From Balneolaceae bacterium (GTDB taxonomy: Bacteria > Bacteroidota > Rhodothermia > Balneolales > Balneolaceae), in contig JAFIFB010000075.1 of NCBI GenBank assembly GCA_020832285.1, positions 60,726 to 124,725 on the forward strand: DNA of 64,000 bases, written 5' to 3'. The notes under the pieces are model-generated. The model ran no database searches and had not been told where the DNA came from. It saw only the letters and a list, made by a program, of their open reading frames with translations. The stretch's first letter is position 1. Every line of letters starts with the position of its first letter. Both the position numbers and the translations under genes were made by a program. This document shows, in pieces, positions 1-9,618 of this stretch.

Positions 1-2579
1 CTGAACCGGCACTGGACGGAACCGACCCACAGGTTCCCCAAACACGCCAGGCCGACAGGCAGGCCGCCGCTGACGCCGTAAATTTCCAGGCCAGAGACTC
101 GCTCACCTTTAATATGAGAGGACAGCGAGTTGCCCACCTTTATGGTTCCGGCAATGTGAAACACGAAAGCGGAGAACTATCCGCTGGTGTTATTGAACTG
201 GACCTGAACAAAAACCAGGTACATGCCAATACAACCACACCACAAGACACCCTCTCCTATCCGGTACTCAGGCAGGCTGGGAAAGATCTCAGGAGTACGC
301 GTATTCTCTACAATTACAGGACAGAAAAAGGAAAATTTGAAGCTGCCGAAATTGAAATGCCCGATGGATACCTCATTGGCACTCAGGTAAAAAATATATC
401 CCGTAATGAGGTTTTTGTAGAAGACGGCATCTACTCCACCTGTCCGCCCGACCACATGTACTACTACATTAAAGCCCGGCGGATGAAAGTTGTGGATGAA
501 GAAGAGGTGTTTTTTACAAACGCCCAGCTCTACATTCTGGACATTCCATACCCGCTGGTTTTCCCGTTTGGATATGTACCAGCCGGTATAGACCGAAGGC
601 GATCAGGACTGCTTGAACCGACCTATGTATTTCAAAACACCTCTGACCGGGGAATTGGGCTGCAAAACCTGGGATGGTTTCAGTATATCAACGACTACTT
701 TACGGCACAAACCTCGTTCGATGTATTTACTTCAGGAACGGTGTTTAACGAGTCACGGCTTCAGTATCGTAAAACAGGCAGTTTTAACGGAAATATTGTA
801 CTCGGATACTCAAGTGAACGCGGACTGGAACCAACCGATCCGGGATTTACTGAATCTCGAACCCGGCGGGTCGCCATCACCCATGACCAGCAGCTTTCGC
901 CCTATGCAAATATTACAGCCAACATTAACCTGAGAAGCGCTGATTATTTCCAGCGAAATTCGTTTGACCTTGATGAACGTGCAGAAACAAGCACCACATC
1001 CCGGATTTCATATCGCTACAACCATCCCGAAGGAGCGTATAACTTTAGCGTAAGATCAAATTTAAATCAACAGTTCAACACGAACACCACCCGGCTTACC
1101 GGCCCTGAAATGAACTTTTCGCTTCGCCAGTTTTCTCCCTTCCAGCGCGACCGCCCCGGAATTGCCGAAGAGAGCTGGTATGAGCGTATCAGTGTCAGTT
1201 ACCGGAATAATTTCCGATCTCAATACAACTTTGTGCCACTGGCCCGGGAAGATGCAGAGGTCAACTGGTTCGAAGCTCTGCTTGATCCCGCAAAATACCG
1301 GGAAGCCACGGGCGACGACCGCCACATTCGATATGGATTCGAACAGAGAGCACAAATCAGCGCTTCTCAGCTTATTCCCAGCCAGTTCCTGAACATCAGC
1401 GCCAGTGCAAATTACACCGAGTATTGGTATCCCACATCCACACGACGGGAATTCATCGAAGAAGAAAACCGGGTAGAAACGCGAACAGACAGAGGATTTG
1501 TATCGGCTCGTGATTTTTCAACTTCCCTCAGTTTCAACACCACCTTTTACGGAATATCCCAGATGAGTATCGGAAATTATGAAGGCCTTCGCCATACAGT
1601 GCGGCCTAACATCAGCTTCAGTTACAGCCCTGATTTTTCGAGCGACACCTGGGGTTTTTATCGTGAAGTTCAAACCGATACGCTTGGTAATACCCAAACC
1701 TACTCTATTTTTCAGGATGAAATTTTCGGTGGGCCTGCAGCCGGTGAACAGCAAACCATGTCGTTCGGGTTAACCAATGTACTTGAAACCAAACGTGTTC
1801 GCCGCGACTCTACCGGAGAAGTTTCCTCTCAAAACATGCGCCTGATCGATAACTTGTCGGCAACATCAAGTTATAATTTTGCTGCCGACAGCCTGAATTT
1901 TGGGCGGGTGAATGTTTCTCTTTCTTCAAGTGTGGTTGAAGGGCTTCGATTCCAGGCAGGAGCCACCTATTCCTTCTACAGCCGAAGCGAAACAGGGACA
2001 GAAATCGACCGGTATATCTGGCAGGATTCAAATAAAATACTTCAGCCAATATCTTATAACCTGAGCCTTTCCACCAACATCCGGCGGGGCAGGCGGGGCA
2101 GCACGAGAGTTTCAACACCTGCATATCGACCCTATGACCCTTATGATCAAACTTTTTTTGGCCCGATAGACGGCCGTTTTAATTCTCAGCCTGTTCAGGA
2201 TTTTAATTCAACATTTGAAATGGGTCTCGACTTCAGCTACAGATGGACCTACCGTTTTGGTCAGGAGGCAACAAAACGTGCTGTTCTTAATGCCAACAAC
2301 ATCCGCTTTAACCTCACCCCGAAATGGAGTGTGAGCACACGTATCGGTTATGATTTTATTGAGGGAGAACTGACTCCCTCGCAATTCAGTCTGCAGCGAA
2401 ACATGGTTTGCTGGAACCTCTCATTTCAGTTCAATCCGTTCGGAGACTTCCAGTACTACAGCTTTCGTCTTTCGCTAACCGGAGGGCAAATTCAGAGCCT
2501 CTTCCAGAAACTGCCGGGGCTGAATAATCTTGAAAGGAGCTCCTCCCCAACCGGACGAAGGCCACCAACCGGTTTCTGA
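1..2579 (+). CDS. lptD: LPS-assembly protein LptD-like (OstA), 5' partial
   Basis: This is an outer-membrane protein that in its family inserts lipopolysaccharide into the outer leaflet with LptE. The reading frame is open from base 3, and the first in-frame ATG (114) lies inside the conserved OstA/LptA-like N-terminal region (AVNFQARDSLTFNM... GSGNVKH), so the true start is left of the window. The C-terminal two thirds are rich in aromatic, alternating beta-strand sequence ending in short turns (YYSFRLSLTGG), as expected for a large beta barrel. About 860 residues are visible, similar to Bacteroidota-type LptD proteins, and the C-terminus (SSPTGRRPPTGF) lacks the usual terminal aromatic. Local GC is high compared with the 34-43 kb cluster. 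The fold assignment is firm; the exact LptD identity relies on family resemblance. Confidence 0.85.
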   Translation, partial: EPALDGTDPQVPQTRQADRQAAADAVNFQARDSLTFNMRGQRVAHLYGSGNVKHESGELSAGVIELDLNKNQVHANTTTPQDTLSYPVLRQAGKDLRSTRILYNYRTEKGKFEAAEIEMPDGYLIGTQVKNISRNEVFVEDGIYSTCPPDHMYYYIKARRMKVVDEEEVFFTNAQLYILDIPYPLVFPFGYVPAGIDRRRSGLLEPTYVFQNTSDRGIGLQNLGWFQYINDYFTAQTSFDVFTSGTVFNESRLQYRKTGSFNGNIVLGYSSERGLEPTDPGFTESRTRRVAITHDQQLSPYANITANINLRSADYFQRNSFDLDERAETSTTSRISYRYNHPEGAYNFSVRSNLNQQFNTNTTRLTGPEMNFSLRQFSPFQRDRPGIAEESWYERISVSYRNNFRSQYNFVPLAREDAEVNWFEALLDPAKYREATGDDRHIRYGFEQRAQISASQLIPSQFLNISASANYTEYWYPTSTRREFIEEENRVETRTDRGFVSARDFSTSLSFNTTFYGISQMSIGNYEGLRHTVRPNISFSYSPDFSSDTWGFYREVQTDTLGNTQTYSIFQDEIFGGPAAGEQQTMSFGLTNVLETKRVRRDSTGEVSSQNMRLIDNLSATSSYNFAADSLNFGRVNVSLSSSVVEGLRFQAGATYSFYSRSETGTEIDRYIWQDSNKILQPISYNLSLSTNIRRGRRGSTRVSTPAYRPYDPYDQTFFGPIDGRFNSQPVQDFNSTFEMGLDFSYRWTYRFGQEATKRAVLNANNIRFNLTPKWSVSTRIGYDFIEGELTPSQFSLQRNMVCWNLSFQFNPFGDFQYYSFRLSLTGGQIQSLFQKLPGLNNLERSSSPTGRRPPTGF

Positions 2580-2654
2580 TTCTCGTTGCAATTATGTATG
2601 AATTTGCGGTACAACAGCCGTACCTTTAGGCGGTAAATTTGAACAATACAAATT

Positions 2655-3092
2655 ATGCAGGACGCAGCTCGTTTTTTTGCCTATACAACCTGGGCACTGA
2701 TGATATCACTCGGGATCATTATTTTTACACACCAGTTTTTCCCCTTTATGGATGAGTCGATTTGGCTGGCTTTGATTATCGTTGCCGCTTTTGGTTTTCT
2801 TTATTTCAACCTTATATATGCGGTTATTAAACGATTTATCAAAAAAGTGCCTGCACCAACCAGTATGCATATTGCCCTGGCTGGAATTATACTTAGTCCT
2901 CCCTGTGTGTGGATTGTCGTTATAAACGATACTTTTTCTCAAAACGAACTATTATTGCTGCTGATACTGATCCCCGCTGCTGTTCTTGGAACCATCTACG
3001 GAAATCAGGCCGGAATCAAAGCGAGATTTGAATACGTTCAGAAACTGAAAGAGTATCAAAAGCAGGCGGAGGAAAAAAGGCAAAATTCCTGA
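2655..3092 (+). CDS. Small four-helix membrane protein, unknown function
   Basis: A 145-residue protein with about four hydrophobic helices (residues about 10-27, 36-56, 70-90 and 97-115), followed by a charged, basic C-terminal tail (YVQKLKEYQKQAEEKRQNS) that is likely cytoplasmic. It begins 75 bp after the lptD-like gene on the same strand and could be co-transcribed. No family was recognised. The length, ATG start and membrane pattern make it a credible gene. The next gene (ppx-like) is convergent. Confidence 0.7.
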   Translation: MQDAARFFAYTTWALMISLGIIIFTHQFFPFMDESIWLALIIVAAFGFLYFNLIYAVIKRFIKKVPAPTSMHIALAGIILSPPCVWIVVINDTFSQNELLLLLILIPAAVLGTIYGNQAGIKARFEYVQKLKEYQKQAEEKRQNS

Positions 3093-3125
3093 TTCTTTCA
3101 CTATAACGCTCTTTTTATTTCTTAT

Positions 3126-4709
3126 TTATACCACTACCGGTTTCAGGAATTCTGCTTCTTCAATCTTCAGTTTTTTCCCTGTCACTTTTTCGAAAAGCAG
3201 GTTTTTTCGCATCGCACCCCATATTTCGAGCTGAGGATCGGCCTCTGTATTAATTTTGATTGTTACCGTTTTACCTTTCTGTTCAATGGCCATTGCTCGG
3301 ACATTTTGATAGTGGCTGCGGTCCAGCCCGTCGGCAACCCTTAAAATTCCGGATAGTTTTTTAACTCTCTCTTTGTCTTGCTTCTCAAGCTGTTTATAGA
3401 ACGGATGTCTCATTTTTGGGATTGAGCGCCGGTGGTATCGCGCCACATTGGCCATTATCTCAATTTCATTCTCTTTAAAGCCCCTGAGGTCGGCATTCCG
3501 GATGATATAGAGGGCGTGTTTGTGATGTTTTCGATGAGAAATATAATAGCCGATGTCGTGCATAAACGCAGCATATTCAAGTAACTCCCGGTCGGTTTCA
3601 ATGAGGTTGAGCTCATCGCGAAAATGGTCAAAAATCTGGAGAGCCATTTTTGCAACATGACGGGAATGGTTTTGATGCCAGTCGCACTTGTGCACCAGTT
3701 CCATCACGCTGCGTCTCCTGGGATTATCTGAGAATTCCAGCTCCCTGAGAACATCCAGTTCCTCTTTCAGATAGTGTAACACAATGCCTTCACGAAGAGC
3801 CTGAGAGGAAATTTTGATATTTTTGATCCCGAAATGTTTCAGGATATAATGGACTAAAACCAGTCCGGCAGGAAGCAATAAAATCCGTTTTTCATCAAGG
3901 CCCGGCAGTTTGGCACGCTGGTCATAGTCCATTCCGATCACATCATCATAAAAATCAAAAAATTCAGAAGAAGTAAATTCCAGTTCATTTACAGAGAGAC
4001 TGGGCGACTTTTTATTTTTATGAGAAATCATCAGGGCTATGTTTTCCATAGTACCCGATGAGCCTATTAAAACAGAACCCCTGTGCAGTGCAAAAGGCTG
4101 AGCCACTTCGGTAAGCTGCTCACGGTAATGGTCGCGAAGCTGCCGGATTTCATTTTCGGATAGAGGATCTGTGTTTACAAACTGTGCAGTCATTCTTGCA
4201 ACACCCAGTTTTTTGCTCGTGAGGTAGTAGATCTTATTCTTGTCAGCAAGAATGTATTCCACGCTTCCGCCGCCAATATCCATGATAAGTGATGGTTTTG
4301 GAGGCATTTTTATCCCGTGCTGCACGGCAAGGCCAATTAGCTCAGCCTCAAGTCTGCCGGGAATAGCTTTAATTTTTATTCCGACTTCATCAATTACGCG
4401 CTGGATCAGTTCCCCGCCGTTTTCAGCTTCCCGGATTGCACTTGTGGCATAGGCAAGAATAATTTCCGACCCCTGATGCTCGCACAGGGTTTTGATTTTT
4501 CGCAGTGCATCTACAGCACGCTGCATAGCTGTTTCAGACAATTTATTACCCAGTCCCTTTTCGGCCAGCAAGACCATCTCTTTCAGTTTATCAATTGTGT
4601 AGAAGCTGCCATCCGGGAAAATATCCACAATAACTGCATGAAAGGAGTTTGTGCCCAGATCAATGGCCGCCAGTCGTTTGATCGCTTTTTTAGAATTGTA
4701 ATCCTGCAT
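3126..4709 (-). CDS. ppx: Ppx/GppA phosphatase with C-terminal HD domain
   Basis: Exopolyphosphatase/guanosine pentaphosphate phosphatase family: releases phosphate from polyphosphate chains or pppGpp in the cytoplasm. The ASKHA-fold phosphate-1 motif (AAIDLGTNSFHAVIVD) is near residue 15 and the phosphate-2 motif (MDIGGGSVEYIL) is near residue 145. The C-terminal third holds an HD-type region with paired histidines (HSRHVAKMAL, AAFMHDIGYYISHRKHHKHA, ARYHRRSIPK). The length of 527 residues fits the long Ppx-HD architecture rather than the roughly 300-residue Ppx1 form. It is convergent with the small membrane protein gene and divergent from the YheT-like hydrolase gene. Whether it prefers polyphosphate or pppGpp cannot be told from sequence. 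Confidence 0.9.
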   Translation of the reverse strand: MQDYNSKKAIKRLAAIDLGTNSFHAVIVDIFPDGSFYTIDKLKEMVLLAEKGLGNKLSETAMQRAVDALRKIKTLCEHQGSEIILAYATSAIREAENGGELIQRVIDEVGIKIKAIPGRLEAELIGLAVQHGIKMPPKPSLIMDIGGGSVEYILADKNKIYYLTSKKLGVARMTAQFVNTDPLSENEIRQLRDHYREQLTEVAQPFALHRGSVLIGSSGTMENIALMISHKNKKSPSLSVNELEFTSSEFFDFYDDVIGMDYDQRAKLPGLDEKRILLLPAGLVLVHYILKHFGIKNIKISSQALREGIVLHYLKEELDVLRELEFSDNPRRRSVMELVHKCDWHQNHSRHVAKMALQIFDHFRDELNLIETDRELLEYAAFMHDIGYYISHRKHHKHALYIIRNADLRGFKENEIEIMANVARYHRRSIPKMRHPFYKQLEKQDKERVKKLSGILRVADGLDRSHYQNVRAMAIEQKGKTVTIKINTEADPQLEIWGAMRKNLLFEKVTGKKLKIEEAEFLKPVVV

Positions 4710-4846
4710 GAAAAAAAGATATGATTAACCGTTTTGAAGAAGACTGGTTTATGATAAAAAATGTGATTACCAAAATCTTTATCGAAAAATAAAACTCCGG
4801 GGAAATGAAACGGGCAATTTCCCGCTCCCTTTTTTATTTTTACAGG

Positions 4847-5845
4847 ATGAACTCTGATGTATTAAAAGCCCCATTTTCGTCCGCAACCTGGTGCTTTAAC
4901 GGCCATGCTCACACTGTACTGTGTTCACTTTTATTCAGTGCCCCGCCACTTCACTCCGAACGAGTAGTAATTGACACTCCGGATGATGATTTTCTTGAGC
5001 TCGACATTATCGAAAAAAAGCCCGGAAACCCGGTTACTATACTGTTTCACGGGCTGGAAGGCCATACGCGGCGATACTACGTGGCACAGCTTGCCAAAAA
5101 ACTTTCCGAGAGAGGCTTCACGGTTGTACTTGTTAATTTCAGAGGTTGTGGAAGCAAAATGAACCGCCAGCGACGCTTCTATCACTCCGGCGAAATAGAA
5201 GATCCGGACACCGTTTTCAGGTGGGTTCGTTCGCAATTTCCGAACTCTTATATGTTTTCTGCTGGATTTTCCCTGGGTGCAAGTGCCCTGCTTAACTATT
5301 TGAAGGAACACAATACCAACCATCCGCTGAAAGCTTTTGCTGCTATTTCTACTCCTTTTGAGCTGAAAAAAGGCTGCCTGAATCTGGAAAATGGATTTAA
5401 CAAAATTTACTCAATCCGGTTTTTAAGAACACTGGTAAGAAAGCTTGAGGAAAAGCGAAATACATATCCCGACTTACCGGTCTTTAACGGCTCCACACTC
5501 TACGATTTTGATGACCAGGTAACGGCTCCGCTTCACGATTTTGAGGGAGCTGATGACTACTACCATCAATGCTCCAGTTATTATTTTATGGACCAGATAC
5601 GCACAAACACTTTGGTGCTTCACAGCAAGGAAGATCCGATGTGTCCGTTCCGGTGGACTCCCTTCAAAGAGATCGCAGAAAACCCTAATATAACCACCTG
5701 TTTTACTGAGAAAGGCGGCCATGTGGGCTTTTGGAGTCTGCCTCCGGGGTGGCTGAACAACTCTGTTGCCGATTATTTTGGTTCCTTTATATCAAACGGA
5801 GAGAATAAAGCCAAAAAAGCAAAAACTTCGGAAATCGCTGAATAA
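4847..5845 (+). CDS. YheT-family alpha/beta hydrolase
   Basis: An alpha/beta-fold hydrolase of the YheT/UPF0017 type, a family of carboxylesterase-like proteins of uncertain physiological substrate. Visible elements are the N-terminal region FNGHAHTVL, the oxyanion segment LFHGLEGH, the nucleophile elbow GFSLGAS, the acid region LHSKEDPM and the catalytic-His region GGHVGFW. I chose ATG 4847 (MNSDVLKAPF) because the family's conserved part begins about 17 residues later. An upstream in-frame ATG at 4805 would add 14 residues rich in Arg and Phe, and remains possible. The gene lies 34 bp before the YpdA-like gene on the same strand, so an operon is plausible. The C-terminus (NKAKKAKTSEIAE) is a charged tail. 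Confidence 0.88.
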   Translation: MNSDVLKAPFSSATWCFNGHAHTVLCSLLFSAPPLHSERVVIDTPDDDFLELDIIEKKPGNPVTILFHGLEGHTRRYYVAQLAKKLSERGFTVVLVNFRGCGSKMNRQRRFYHSGEIEDPDTVFRWVRSQFPNSYMFSAGFSLGASALLNYLKEHNTNHPLKAFAAISTPFELKKGCLNLENGFNKIYSIRFLRTLVRKLEEKRNTYPDLPVFNGSTLYDFDDQVTAPLHDFEGADDYYHQCSSYYFMDQIRTNTLVLHSKEDPMCPFRWTPFKEIAENPNITTCFTEKGGHVGFWSLPPGWLNNSVADYFGSFISNGENKAKKAKTSEIAE

Positions 5846-5878
5846 CCGGCTCAAATTTTCTAATTAACAAATAAATTT

Positions 5879-6832
5879 ATGGTAATTATTATCGGGTCGG
5901 GCCCTATCGGCCTGGCCGTTTCTATCGAACTAAAAAAAAGAGGTATCCAATCTCTGATTATCGAGAGAGGCACATTGGTGAATTCTATTTTTCACTATCC
6001 GACCAACATGACCTTTTTCTCTACTTCTGACAAACTTGAGATTGGAAATATTCCTTTCATCTCGCACGGACCAAAACCAACACGACAAGAAGCATTGGAG
6101 TATTACCGCCGTGCAGCCGAACACTACGATCTGAACGTGAAACTCTATGAAGAGGTAAAAGAGGTGAGCGGTTCTGACGGAAATTTTAAAGTGATTACCG
6201 GTAAGAAAAGTTACAGTGGGCAAAAAGTGGTACTGGCGACTGGTTTCTATGGTCAGGAAAACCGGATGAATATTCCCGGAGAAGATCTCCCGAAAGTCAC
6301 CCATTATTATGATGAACCACACCGCTATGCCTGGCAAAATCTGCTGATAGTGGGCGGAGGAAACTCAGCCATCGACGCCGCGCTGGAAACCTGGCGGTGT
6401 AACGCGAATGTCTCGATAATGGTACGCCATTCCACTCTGAAGCCTACCATCAAATACTGGGTAAAGCCCGATATTGAAAATCGTATTAAAGAGGGTTCTG
6501 TTACCGCCTATTACAATTCCGAACTACTGGAAATACGCGAAGATGAAGTGGATATTCAAACACCGGAAGGGAAAATTACCCTTCCAAACGATTTCGTGCT
6601 TGCAATGACCGGCTACCATCCCCATTTCGGCCTGATGGAAAAACTGGGAATTGAACTCACCGCTGACGAAAAAAGGATGCCGGTGTATGATGCAGAATCT
6701 CTTGAAACCAACCGTAAAGGATTGTATGTGGCTGGTGTGGTTTGCGGCGGCATGGACACCAACAGCCTGTTCATCGAAAATACACGGATTCACGCCGATC
6801 ACATCGCGGCCGATATTGAACAGAAATTATAA
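5879..6832 (+). CDS. ypdA: YpdA-type FAD/NAD(P) disulfide oxidoreductase
   Basis: Flavoprotein of the YpdA/Bdr type, which in Firmicutes reduces bacillithiol disulfide with NADPH. The N-terminal FAD-binding motif is VIIIGSGPIGLA and the second dinucleotide-binding motif is LLIVGGGNSAIDAALE. A conserved YpdA segment (FHYPTNMTFFSTSDKLEIG) is present, and a C-terminal FAD segment reads GLYVAGVVCGGMDTNS. There is no CxxC active site, as expected for YpdA compared with thioredoxin reductase. The length of 317 residues is normal. The start (MVIIIGSG) leaves almost nothing before the first beta strand, so the protein is slightly shorter at the N-terminus than many homologues. It overlaps the convergent epimerase gene by 6 bp. 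A bacillithiol role is from family knowledge; no bsh genes are in the window. Confidence 0.85.
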   Translation: MVIIIGSGPIGLAVSIELKKRGIQSLIIERGTLVNSIFHYPTNMTFFSTSDKLEIGNIPFISHGPKPTRQEALEYYRRAAEHYDLNVKLYEEVKEVSGSDGNFKVITGKKSYSGQKVVLATGFYGQENRMNIPGEDLPKVTHYYDEPHRYAWQNLLIVGGGNSAIDAALETWRCNANVSIMVRHSTLKPTIKYWVKPDIENRIKEGSVTAYYNSELLEIREDEVDIQTPEGKITLPNDFVLAMTGYHPHFGLMEKLGIELTADEKRMPVYDAESLETNRKGLYVAGVVCGGMDTNSLFIENTRIHADHIAADIEQKL

Positions 6833-8014
6833 AAATTGACCGAAGGGCTTGCCATTTCGATCAAGCAATTTTTCGATTGAGAGCAGGTTCAGCATTAATT
6901 GGCGCGGATAGTGATAATGCTCTGCGCGGGTGGTGTTAAATTGGTTCAGCGTTCGGTCTCCCTCATGAATCCAAAATTTCATTCCATCCCTGTGAAAGCT
7001 GTTTTGAATGTATTGATCTGTTTCTGCAAAACAGTTTTGCGCCCATTCATCACCTGTTAGCTCTGAGATTAAAAGTGAACCAACCAATATCTCCTGGTGA
7101 AGCCACAAAAGTTTGGTACCATTCCAAACCTCACTTCCGGCATTCAAATGATCGTTAAAAAAACCACCGTAAAGGGGGTCTTGTGCCACCATTACATGTC
7201 TCTTAAATCCGTTTTTGGCATCCTGAAAAAGCTGACTGTCCTGTTTTCGGATGGCTTCAAACATCATCATCCAAAATGCTTCAATACTGTGCCCGAGACA
7301 AAAATAGTTTGAATATCTGTTCGAAGGGAGGGTGAAATCGTGATTCAAATACTCATTCAGCAATTCAAATTCAGGATTCATGTGACGGTTTAGAATTGCA
7401 TAAACGCTTGCTTCAGCTATTTTTTCCAGCTCCCGATCAGGCCTTTGTTCCAGCATTTGGGTTGTAAGACGCAGGAAAATCATCCAATGGCCAAGCACGC
7501 GCGTATTTTTCAGGCCAAGTTCCTCTGGTTTATAGCTGTAATCTGGTTGCTCATATATCTTAAAGCTGTTTAGAATAATTTTTTTGGCCTGATCAAAATA
7601 TTCGGATTTTCCGCTGGCTTTTGCATATTCGGCAAGCCCTTCTGCTACAAATAAATTCCCGTAGATATCTCCTTTTTCTGTGAGAGGTTCCCCCTCTTTT
7701 GTAAACCTTGCTGGCCAAAATTTATCACCGTCAGGTTCCAGATTCAGGATAAAGTTCAGAGATTTTTCAGCGATTTCAAGATAGCGGGGATTCTGTTCAA
7801 AGTTGTTATAAAGAAAAGAATAGACCCAAATACCGCGCCCTTCAAACAAGGTTAACTTCTCTGAAGAGACCTGTTTCCCTGTATAAATATCAACCATACA
7901 CATGAAACCGCCATGTTCATGGTCGATGATAAACTCATCCATCAGTGGCAGGTAACGGTCAAAAAGAGATTTCTCAAACCTGGTGCGAATATTATTTAGC
8001 GGTAATTTTATCAT
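6827..8014 (-). CDS. AGE-family N-acylglucosamine/cellobiose 2-epimerase-like protein
   Basis: An (alpha/alpha)6-barrel epimerase/isomerase of the N-acylglucosamine 2-epimerase superfamily, which interconverts sugars such as GlcNAc/ManNAc, mannose or cellobiose epimers. Recognisable blocks are the N-terminal HEHGGFMCMVD, TLFEGRGIWVYSFLYN, GDIYGNLFVAEGLAEYA, RVLGHWMIFLRL, HSIEAFWMM, KLLWLHQEILVGSLL and the C-terminal TTRAEHYHYPRQLM. The length of 395 residues is typical. Its 3' end overlaps ypdA by 6 bp tail to tail. The substrate cannot be fixed from sequence. It stands alone, with a 172-bp gene-free gap upstream in which I see no clear promoter. Confidence 0.82.
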   Translation of the reverse strand: MIKLPLNNIRTRFEKSLFDRYLPLMDEFIIDHEHGGFMCMVDIYTGKQVSSEKLTLFEGRGIWVYSFLYNNFEQNPRYLEIAEKSLNFILNLEPDGDKFWPARFTKEGEPLTEKGDIYGNLFVAEGLAEYAKASGKSEYFDQAKKIILNSFKIYEQPDYSYKPEELGLKNTRVLGHWMIFLRLTTQMLEQRPDRELEKIAEASVYAILNRHMNPEFELLNEYLNHDFTLPSNRYSNYFCLGHSIEAFWMMMFEAIRKQDSQLFQDAKNGFKRHVMVAQDPLYGGFFNDHLNAGSEVWNGTKLLWLHQEILVGSLLISELTGDEWAQNCFAETDQYIQNSFHRDGMKFWIHEGDRTLNQFNTTRAEHYHYPRQLMLNLLSIEKLLDRNGKPFGQFL

Positions 8015-8187
8015 GAAATTATTTCAAATATTAAATTAAACTACTCTCCGATTTGGGCTACCTATTTTGATCAAACTCGAAATGATACTCGATTCCGACT
8101 CAAAACATTGTCAGATTCCCATCAATTCAAATCTTAGCCTTCTGGATTAAAAATCAAGATGTAGTTGATAATCCCTTTCCAAACTTT

Positions 8188-9543
8188 TCAATTTTCTAAA
8201 AACTCTTCCAGTTTAGCTGCCACTTTTTTGATATCGTAATTATTTAAATCAACATAAACCAATTTCTTATAATCTTGATCAATTCCAAGATATTCGTAAC
8301 TATGAGGTTCAATTTTATGCAATATGATCAGAATCGGCATATTTTCAGGATTACAATAGAGAGACAGAAGTTTTGGAATCATCGTTTGCTGGGTTCCGGT
8401 AATCACTATATCCGACTTTAAAAAAGAGTGAATCATGCTATAAAACTTCTCTTTCTCTTCACCGATCACGGTTTTCACCTGTTGCCAGTTGTAAAAATCA
8501 TTAAATTGTTCTTTGTTATAATTTTTTTTGCATTGTTTTAATGCCAGTCTTTTTTTCTTATCCAGATCTGTTTTCTTATTTAGAATTTCATCAAATGCTC
8601 TGTCGAATCCGTCCGAAAAAACTATTGGTGAAAACCTGTCCTCATTCAGCTGGTTGAATAGTTTTCTCAAAAAGGAGTAAAATTCTTTTACCCCAATCAC
8701 GATTTTTGAGTGATAGCCATTCAATTCTTTTAGCTCTTTAAAACGCTGTTCCCCATGCCTGTACCATGTAGGTATAAAGCAGCCCCAGGGTGTTTGAATT
8801 GTTGCCGTATCTCCCTGTCGAATATGTACGAGCAACTTTATTTTAGAGTCTTTAAACAGGCTCGGCCAGGGATTTTTTTCTCGACTTTGATCATATAACC
8901 GCCTGAAAAACCCATCCCTGATTCGTTGAATTTGATCCGTTTCATAAAATCTAAAAACGTAAGTATAATTATCAATCGTTACCAGATTATCTTTATCCGG
9001 ATCTAAATGAACGGACAGTCTGCTTTTGATATCGGTAAGCAGTTTATCAAAACTCCTTCCGAGTGATTTACTGAATTCAATTTCATCCGGATTCAACTCT
9101 ATTTTATTAAACTTTTCGGATGAAACTTCATGCCCCTCATCTTTCAAAAAATCATCAACCCCTGTGAAATCATAAATATCATTATAGTTATACTGATCGG
9201 CCCGGGATTTTAAATCTATATTTCCCACCCCAACTTCTTCGGGTTCAGAGATTTTGTATTCAGTTTTTCGATTGGTTTTAAGGGGAGTATAAACATATTT
9301 CATTTTCATTTTTTCAGCCAGAGAAAGGAAAAAATTTGCCCTGATCAGAATGTGGGTAAATCCATACTCTTCCATAGAAATCGTATAATATACTTTCCCA
9401 TCTTCTGCAATTTGATCGAACTTTTTTATCCTCTTCCACTTTTTAGTAAAAGGAATCAAGTCATATAAATCCGAGACTAAAAAAAGAACTTTCCAATAGA
9501 AAGTGGAAACCGTTTTTTTCACCCTGTAAGGAATCAATTTCAT
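8188..9543 (-). CDS. HxRxGD glycosyltransferase-like protein (fucosyltransferase-related), paralogue 1
   Basis: A 451-residue protein clearly paralogous to the two genes at 40073-41515 and 41521-42906. A shared N-terminal block (YGFTHILIRANFFLSL, MKMKYVYTPL) resembles the Gly-rich first loop of GT11-type fucosyltransferases. The central motif HIRQGD (H240, R242, G244-D245) resembles the donor-binding HxRxGD motif of the alpha-1,2/1,6- and O-fucosyltransferase superfamily (GT11, GT23, GT65, GT68), followed by TPWGCFIPTWY. A shared C-terminal block reads IVITGTQQTMIPKLLSLYC. No transmembrane segment is evident. It stands far from the cluster holding its relatives, so it may be a dispersed duplicate. 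A sugar-transferase role is inferred from the motif only. Confidence 0.65.
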   Translation of the reverse strand: MKLIPYRVKKTVSTFYWKVLFLVSDLYDLIPFTKKWKRIKKFDQIAEDGKVYYTISMEEYGFTHILIRANFFLSLAEKMKMKYVYTPLKTNRKTEYKISEPEEVGVGNIDLKSRADQYNYNDIYDFTGVDDFLKDEGHEVSSEKFNKIELNPDEIEFSKSLGRSFDKLLTDIKSRLSVHLDPDKDNLVTIDNYTYVFRFYETDQIQRIRDGFFRRLYDQSREKNPWPSLFKDSKIKLLVHIRQGDTATIQTPWGCFIPTWYRHGEQRFKELKELNGYHSKIVIGVKEFYSFLRKLFNQLNEDRFSPIVFSDGFDRAFDEILNKKTDLDKKKRLALKQCKKNYNKEQFNDFYNWQQVKTVIGEEKEKFYSMIHSFLKSDIVITGTQQTMIPKLLSLYCNPENMPILIILHKIEPHSYEYLGIDQDYKKLVYVDLNNYDIKKVAAKLEEFLEN

Positions 9544-9618
9544 AAAAGACTTGCCATTCTTATCGGTGAAGAAAAAACCCTTTTTAAAGATTTATGTATT
9601 GCCGAAAATTTGTTATTG

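Noticed and set aside
4240..4724. Plus-strand open frames opposite the ppx-like gene
   Set aside because: They lie wholly within a well-supported Ppx-HD coding region on the other strand and have low-complexity, family-less translations.
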